Assembly: GCA_013297545.1 (NCBI GenBank)
Contig: JAAFHH010000079.1
Coordinates: 1 to 10,205, forward strand
Direction: 5' to 3'
DNA length: 10,205 nucleotides
DNA from: Alphaproteobacteria bacterium
Lineage (GTDB): Bacteria; Pseudomonadota; Alphaproteobacteria; Elsterales; Elsteraceae
The position numbers were made by a program, and so were the translations under genes. This document shows positions 6,328 through 10,205 of the stretch, one piece after another; positions within the stretch are counted from its first letter, which is position 1; the number at the start of each line of letters is the position of its first letter. The notes beneath the pieces are model-generated. The model searched no databases. It was not told the DNA's origin and worked only from the letters and a program-made list of their open reading frames with translations.

Positions 6328-6684
6328 ATGGCCGAGTTTATCTTGCTGCTGCACACCCGCCCCGCCGATTGGCAAACCGTCGACGTCGCCGAGATGCAGC
6401 GCATCATCGCGAAGTACCGCGCCTGGTCCCAAGACCTCGGCGCCAAGGGCAAGCTCAAGGGCGGCTTCAAGCTGACCGATGGCGGTGTCCGCCAGATGAC
6501 CCGCACGCCAACGGGCGTCGTGGTCGCGGACGGCCCCTATGCCGAAGCCAAGGACGCGATCGGCGGCCTGTTCGTGTTGGAGGCAGCCGACATGGCCGAA
6601 GCCGAAGCGATGGCTGAGACCTGCCCGCATCTGGAGATGGGCTGGATTGAGCTCCGCCAAGTCGACGATCTTGGCCAACGCTGA
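6328..6684 (+). CDS. YCII/DGPF-domain protein
   Basis: 118 aa, soluble, one YCII-related domain. It begins with the typical strand MAEFILLLH and carries the family hallmark as DGPY (68-71, in place of the common DGPF), followed by EAKDAIGGLFVLEAADMAEA, a helix (AEAMAETCP) and the terminal strand MGWIELR. Members of this family adopt a ferredoxin-like fold. Their role is poorly known, but they are very often encoded next to ECF42-type sigma factors, exactly as here. The gene overlaps the proposed start of the sigma gene by 14 bases, so translational coupling is likely. Its product may act with, or be controlled by, the sigma factor. Confidence 0.9.
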   Translation: MAEFILLLHTRPADWQTVDVAEMQRIIAKYRAWSQDLGAKGKLKGGFKLTDGGVRQMTRTPTGVVVADGPYAEAKDAIGGLFVLEAADMAEAEAMAETCPHLEMGWIELRQVDDLGQR

Positions 6685-7888
6685 ACCGCTGATCGAAGGT
6701 CTGTTCCGGCGCGAGCGGCGCGCAATCCTGCGCACGCTCGCCCGCAAACTCGGCCCCGCCCGCGCGGATTTGGCGGAGGATGCGACGCAATACGCGTTCC
6801 TGCGCGCCGTGCAGATCTGGTCGTTCGCCGGCACACCGGCCGAGCCCATCGCCTGGCTGCGCCTGACCGCCTGGCGCCGGGCGCTCGATCTGCTGAAGCA
6901 GGCACCCGCACCCGCGATCGAGGATACCGAACCGCCGCCGCCCACCTGGTTCGCCGGCGAGGCGGCGGACGCGGACTTGCGCGTGATCACCGCGATCTGC
7001 GACCCGGTGCTGCCCGAACTCGGCCAAGTGACCACAGCACTCAATCTGGTCGCCGGCTTCACGGCGAAAGAAATCGCCGAGCTCACCGGCCGAAGCGAAG
7101 CGGCGATCCACCAGACCCTGTCGCGGGCCAGGAAGCGCTTGGGCGACGCTGGTGCGACGCGCCCCGGTGATCTCACACCCGCGCATCTGGCGGAGCGCCG
7201 GTCCAGAATTTTGAGCGTGCTCTACTTGATGTTCAGCGAAGGCTACGCCGCCTCCCACGGCGAGGCGATCAGCCGGGCGGAGATCGCGGGTGAGGCGCTG
7301 CGCCTTGGCCGGCTGCTGGCGAGCACCCCGGGTGTAGCGGGGCCCGATGCCCACGCCCTGGTGGCATTGATGGCGCTGACCGCGGCGCGTCTGCCGGCTC
7401 GGTCGGAGGGTGGGGTAGCCGTCGCCCTCGATGACCAGGACCGCGCGCGCTGGGATCAGTCTCTGATCGCGCTTGGCTTCCAGTATTTGGAGCGCGCCGC
7501 GACTGGCGCGGAGATCTCGACCTACCACCTCCAAGCCGAAATCGCCGCCGAACACGCGGTGGCCCGCACGGCGGCAGACGTCGATTGGTCCCGCATCGCC
7601 GCGATCTATCAGCGCTTGTCCGAGATCGACCCCGCCCCGGTCGTCCGCCTCGGCCATGCTGTCGCACTCGCCCGCACCGGCCACCCGGACGCCGCCCGCG
7701 CACGGTTGGCGGAAGCGGGCGATACGGCCTACGTGCACGCCGCCGAAGCGCTCCTGCACCTGGACGCGGGCGATGTCACCAGTGCGCGTGCGGCGTTCGA
7801 GGCCGCACGCGCCGGGACAGCGTCAGAGCCGGTGAAGCGGTGGTTCGAGGGGCGGTTGGCGGGGTTGAGCCGCGCCCCTGAAGAATGA
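6671..7888 (+). CDS. ECF42-type RNA polymerase sigma factor with C-terminal TPR-like domain
   Basis: 405 aa from the TTG at 6671. Sigma region 2 covers about residues 8-75 (LFRRERRAILRTLARKLGP, then LAEDATQYAFLRAVQIW). Region 4 covers about 101-158, with the helix-turn-helix FTAKEIAELTGRSEAAIHQT ending in a basic RARKRL segment. A long helical extension (about 170-405) has the features of this group: LYLMFSEGY at 184-192, DDQDRARWD at 254-262, LQAEIAAEHA at 287-296, and two TPR-like helix pairs near 321-380. In known members the extension is needed for activity and no anti-sigma factor is used; none is seen here. The usual conserved CCHP stretch before region 4 reads ICDP (109-112). The start is uncertain: TTG at 6671 gives the family-typical N-terminus but a poor ribosome site, and TTG at 6647 has GGAG eleven bases upstream. 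Confidence 0.88.
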   Translation: MANAEPLIEGLFRRERRAILRTLARKLGPARADLAEDATQYAFLRAVQIWSFAGTPAEPIAWLRLTAWRRALDLLKQAPAPAIEDTEPPPPTWFAGEAADADLRVITAICDPVLPELGQVTTALNLVAGFTAKEIAELTGRSEAAIHQTLSRARKRLGDAGATRPGDLTPAHLAERRSRILSVLYLMFSEGYAASHGEAISRAEIAGEALRLGRLLASTPGVAGPDAHALVALMALTAARLPARSEGGVAVALDDQDRARWDQSLIALGFQYLERAATGAEISTYHLQAEIAAEHAVARTAADVDWSRIAAIYQRLSEIDPAPVVRLGHAVALARTGHPDAARARLAEAGDTAYVHAAEALLHLDAGDVTSARAAFEAARAGTASEPVKRWFEGRLAGLSRAPEE

Positions 7889-7891
7889 GCG

Positions 7892-7920
7892 TTGACACCT
7901 CCAATCAGGCGGGTGCTGGC
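7892..7920 (+). promoter_or_regulatory. Candidate promoter of the LysE-type gene
   Basis: A perfect TTGACA (7892-7897) lies just after the sigma gene. A -10 at the correct 17-bp distance would be GCTGGC (7915-7920), which is a poor match, so an activator may be needed. A perfect palindrome TGGTACCA (7921-7928) follows immediately, near the expected start of transcription. Confidence 0.4.
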
Positions 7921-7955
7921 TGGTACCACACACCCCCTTGTTTTGGAGCAAACGC

Positions 7956-8579
7956 ATGACGTTCGAAACCTGGGCCGGGTTCACCTTGGCCTCTACGATC
8001 CTCTTGATCATTCCCGGCCCGACCATCCTGCTGGTGATGTCTTATGCCTTGGGGCAAGGCATGCGAGCCGCAACGCCGCTCGCCATCGGCGTTGCGCTTG
8101 GCGACTTCACCGCCATGACCTTTTCCATGCTCGGCCTTGGCGCCGTGCTCGCGACCTCTGCTGAGCTGTTCATGGTGCTGAAGTGGGCGGGCGCGGCCTA
8201 CCTGATCTACCTTGGCATCAAGCTCTGGCGCGCCGGCGGCAGCCTTCAGGCCGAAGCCCGGACCGATCGCTCGTCCACGGCCAAGATGGTCGCGCATGCG
8301 TGGTTGGTGACAGCGCTCAACCCGAAGAGCCTCACCTTCTTCGTTGCGTTCCTGCCGCAGTTTCTCGACCCAGCGGGCGATTTCTGGACGCAGATGCTGA
8401 TCTTCCAGATGACTTTCTTGACGCTCGCGTTCGTGAACGCCGCGGGCTACGGGCTGGTCGCGTCGCGCGCTCGCACTGCGATCAGCAATCCTCGAACGAT
8501 CAGTCTCTTCAATAAGGTCGGTGGCGGCTGCTTGATCGGCGCCGGACTTTATGCCGCGACGGCTCGGTCGACGCCGTAG
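7956..8579 (+). CDS. LysE/RhtB family exporter
   Basis: A 207-aa inner-membrane protein with about six hydrophobic segments, the usual size for LysE/RhtB translocators, which export amino acids or related small molecules. Family motifs are present: IIPGPT at 18-23, GVALGD at 45-50, WAGAAYLIYLGIK at 77-89, LNPKSLTFFVAFLPQF at 121-136, and a glycine-rich final helix (GGGCLIGAGLY). The substrate cannot be told from sequence. The ATG at 7956 is supported by GGAG seven bases upstream. It lies 67 bases after the sigma gene on the same strand and probably has its own promoter, though read-through is possible. A hairpin follows its stop. Confidence 0.93.
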   Translation: MTFETWAGFTLASTILLIIPGPTILLVMSYALGQGMRAATPLAIGVALGDFTAMTFSMLGLGAVLATSAELFMVLKWAGAAYLIYLGIKLWRAGGSLQAEARTDRSSTAKMVAHAWLVTALNPKSLTFFVAFLPQFLDPAGDFWTQMLIFQMTFLTLAFVNAAGYGLVASRARTAISNPRTISLFNKVGGGCLIGAGLYAATARSTP

Positions 8580-8595
8580 CGTCACCGGTCTTCCA

Positions 8596-8623
8596 CCGCA
8601 TCCGAAACGACTATCGGATGCGG
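8596..8623. terminator. Hairpin between convergent genes, probable bidirectional terminator
   Basis: CCGCATCCGA (8596-8605) and TCGGATGCGG (8614-8623) form a perfect 10-bp stem with an 8-base loop. It sits between the LysE stop (8579) and the DJ-1 stop (8643), which converge. Neither side has a T run, so it is not a textbook intrinsic terminator. Confidence 0.62.
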
Positions 8624-8642
8624 CGGGGCCGGGGGCGAAATC

Positions 8643-9356
8643 CTAGGCTGCAGTAGACGGTGCGCGGATGTCAGCCAGCGCCTCGACCGTCAACGCGGCC
8701 ACGGCCGCCGCTGACATCGGGTTCTGGCCCGTCACCACCCGGCCGTCGCTGACGGCTTTCGATGTCCAGTTGTCACCCGCCTCGAACACGCTGCCAAGGT
8801 CGCGCAGGCGGGTTTCTAGCAAGAACGGCATCACGGCCGTGAGGCCAATCGCGGCTTCTTCCGCGTTGGTGAAGCTGTTGACCCGCAGGCCCTGGATCAG
8901 CGGCGTGCCATCGGGCCGCGTCGCATCGACCAGACCGGCAGGACCATGGCAGACCGCGCCAATGACGCCGCCGCCAGCGTGGACCCGGCTGATCAGCTGG
9001 GCGAGGGCCGGGTTGCCCGGAAAATCCCACATCGTGCCGTGGCCGCCGGGCAGGAACACGCCATCAAGGCCGGCTGCATCGAGGTCGGCAACGGCGGTTG
9101 TCGTGGCGAGCTTCGCCATCGCGGCGGGATCGGCCGCAAAGCGGTTGACGCTGGCAGGGCGCGCACTCGCCTCCGCCTTGAAGCTGCCGGGGTCATGGGG
9201 GGCCGCACCGCCCCGGATGGAGGCGAGCACGACCTCGTGACCCGCATCGACCAGCGCGAAATAGGGCGTTGCCAGTTCTTCGAAGTGAAACCCGGTCGGA
9301 CGACCCGTGTCGCCGAGGGCTGTGTGGGAGGTGAGGATGAGGGCGATGGTGGCCAT
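8643..9356 (-). CDS. DJ-1/PfpI family protein, Hsp31-like
   Basis: A 237-aa cytoplasmic protein of the class I glutamine-amidotransferase-like superfamily. The nucleophile elbow is AVCHGPAGL with Cys136 and His137. An acidic residue at the expected place is Glu26 or Glu27 in FHFEELATPY, and FLPGGHGTMWDF (101-112) is the typical loop before it. This layout resembles the Hsp31/glyoxalase III branch, whose members convert methylglyoxal to lactate or act as stress chaperones. Which activity this one has is not decided by sequence. The ATG at 9356 is supported by AGGAG (9369-9365) eight bases upstream. The LysR-type gene lies 86 bases upstream on the same strand and may regulate it. Confidence 0.92.
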   Translation of the reverse strand: MATIALILTSHTALGDTGRPTGFHFEELATPYFALVDAGHEVVLASIRGGAAPHDPGSFKAEASARPASVNRFAADPAAMAKLATTTAVADLDAAGLDGVFLPGGHGTMWDFPGNPALAQLISRVHAGGGVIGAVCHGPAGLVDATRPDGTPLIQGLRVNSFTNAEEAAIGLTAVMPFLLETRLRDLGSVFEAGDNWTSKAVSDGRVVTGQNPMSAAAVAALTVEALADIRAPSTAA

Positions 9357-9428
9357 GGTGGCGGCTCCTGAAGGGTGGATGCCCCAGACCTAGAGGAGGC
9401 ACGATCCATCGGGAAATCGCGAGTGCCG

Positions 9429-9439
9429 ATAGGGGCTAT
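9429..9439. promoter_or_regulatory. Palindrome between the LysR and DJ-1 genes, possible operator
   Basis: ATAGGGGCTAT is a perfect 4-bp inverted repeat around three G, placed just after the LysR stop and about 70 bases before the DJ-1 start. LysR-type regulators bind short interrupted palindromes of this general kind, but the motif does not fit T-N11-A exactly. Confidence 0.3.
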
Positions 9440-9442
9440 TGC

Positions 9443-10205
9443 CTAAACCGCGAATGCCCGCTGCACTTGATCGCGCAGCCAGCGTTCGGCCGAGTCGCGG
9501 TCAGCGGCGGCCCGCCAGACCAGCGTGTTGGTCACCACGGGGATCGCGACGGGCGAGAGGTCGATGGTCAGGCGACCGAAGGCGGCAAGCTCGTGTGCGA
9601 CGAAGTCCGGCACGGTTGCGATCATGTCCGTGCCCGGTAGCACGCTCAGCAACATTCCAAAGCTCGTGACGGCGATCGCAACACGGCGCGACCGCTGGGC
9701 CTCGGACAGGGCATCGTCGACAAAGCCCGTCAGGTCACCCGACGGGGAGACGAGTGCGTGGGGGCGGCGGCAGAAATCGTCCAAGCCGGCGATCGGGTCG
9801 GTTGCCTGGTCGCGCAGCACCACCCAGCCAGAGTGCCGCAAGGCCTTACGCTTGGCGTTGGCCGGCGGGTCATCGCGCAGGTAGGCAAGCGCGGTCGTGA
9901 TTTCCCCGGTCGACAGCATGCCCGGCAGAGTGCGGAAGTCACCAAGGCGGACGACCAGATCGCAACCCGGCGCCTGATGGCGGATTTCTCGGGTCAGGCG
10001 CGGCAGCACGGCGAGTGCGATGGCATCGGTGCAGCCAAACCGAAACACGCGGCGATCAACCGCCGGGTCGAAGGGTGCCGCCGCACCAAGGGCGGCCGCC
10101 AGCCCATCGAGGTGCGGGCGTACGGCGGCGACCAGTTCCAACGCCCGCGGCGTTGGCTCCATCTCTCGGCCACTACGGACCAGCAGCGCGTCGCCGAACT
10201 CCTCC
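9443..10205 (-). CDS. LysR-type transcriptional regulator, partial (5' end beyond window)
   Basis: The frame is open to the right edge. Reading upstream from an internal ATG at 10162, the codons give EEFGDALLVRSGREMEPTPRALEL, the end of the winged helix-turn-helix and the start of the linker helix typical of LysR proteins. The true start therefore lies beyond base 10205. The 253 visible residues include the linker helix and a full effector-binding domain of two alpha/beta lobes: FRFGCTDAIALAVLPRLT begins lobe I, VVLRDQATDP lies near the hinge, and SFGMLLSVLPGTDMIATVPDFVA is the classic lobe II segment. Co-inducer unknown. The DJ-1/PfpI gene follows after 86 bases on the same strand, a likely target. 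Confidence 0.92.
   Translation of the reverse strand, partial: EEFGDALLVRSGREMEPTPRALELVAAVRPHLDGLAAALGAAAPFDPAVDRRVFRFGCTDAIALAVLPRLTREIRHQAPGCDLVVRLGDFRTLPGMLSTGEITTALAYLRDDPPANAKRKALRHSGWVVLRDQATDPIAGLDDFCRRPHALVSPSGDLTGFVDDALSEAQRSRRVAIAVTSFGMLLSVLPGTDMIATVPDFVAHELAAFGRLTIDLSPVAIPVVTNTLVWRAAADRDSAERWLRDQVQRAFAV

Noticed and set aside
6467..7759. 430-codon open frame on the minus strand across the sigma factor gene
   Set aside because: It is antisense to a well-supported ECF42 gene and has the arginine- and glycine-rich composition expected of an antisense frame in GC-rich DNA.
7905..8585. 226-codon minus-strand frame antisense to the LysE-type gene
   Set aside because: Charged, low-complexity translation without motifs; the plus-strand frame is a textbook LysE/RhtB protein.
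8668..9240. 190-codon plus-strand frame antisense to the DJ-1/PfpI gene
   Set aside because: Serine-, alanine- and proline-rich shadow; the opposite strand encodes intact catalytic motifs.

Overview
The window is GC-rich throughout, with codons ending mostly in G or C and long spurious antisense reading frames. The gene families and the promoter style suggest an alphaproteobacterium, perhaps from the Rhodospirillales group. That placement is inference; no marker gene is present. I find eleven protein genes (one cut by the right edge, one possibly cut by the left edge), no RNA genes, no CRISPR array and no insertion sequence. No gene-free stretch exceeds 300 bases.

Left part (1-2397, + strand): an unrecognised 134-residue protein, followed by a 622-residue c-di-GMP enzyme joining a cyclic-nucleotide-binding-like sensor to intact GGDEF and EAL domains. 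This gene overlaps by four bases, tail to tail, with the next block.

Middle (2394-6228, - strand), read from right to left: a 66-residue two-helix membrane protein; a GC-rich spacer holding two inverted copies of a REP-like palindrome; an AmpG-type muropeptide permease followed four bases later by a rhomboid intramembrane protease; then an Fsr-type MFS transporter coupled by an ATGA overlap to a 76-residue protein that resembles the C-terminal domain of ribosomal protein L7/L12. Both MFS transporters have a candidate sigma-70 promoter whose -10 hexamer ends exactly six bases before the ATG, which predicts leaderless mRNAs.

Right part (6296-10205): a two-gene unit on the + strand of a YCII/DGPF-domain protein and an ECF42-type sigma factor with a TPR-like C-terminal extension. 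It is preceded by an 11-bp direct repeat and a candidate ECF-type promoter. A LysE/RhtB exporter follows with its own TTGACA box. A strong hairpin separates it from a convergent DJ-1/PfpI (Hsp31-like) protein, which lies downstream of a LysR-type regulator on the same strand; the regulator runs off the right edge.

Functionally the window is a patchwork of signalling (c-di-GMP, ECF42, LysR), envelope and transport (AmpG, rhomboid, Fsr-like MFS, LysE) and stress-type genes (DJ-1/PfpI). I see no sign of a mobile island. The most interesting points are the predicted leaderless transporter promoters, the stand-alone L7/L12-like domain coupled to an MFS gene, the ECF42/YCII control region, and the paired REP-like palindromes.
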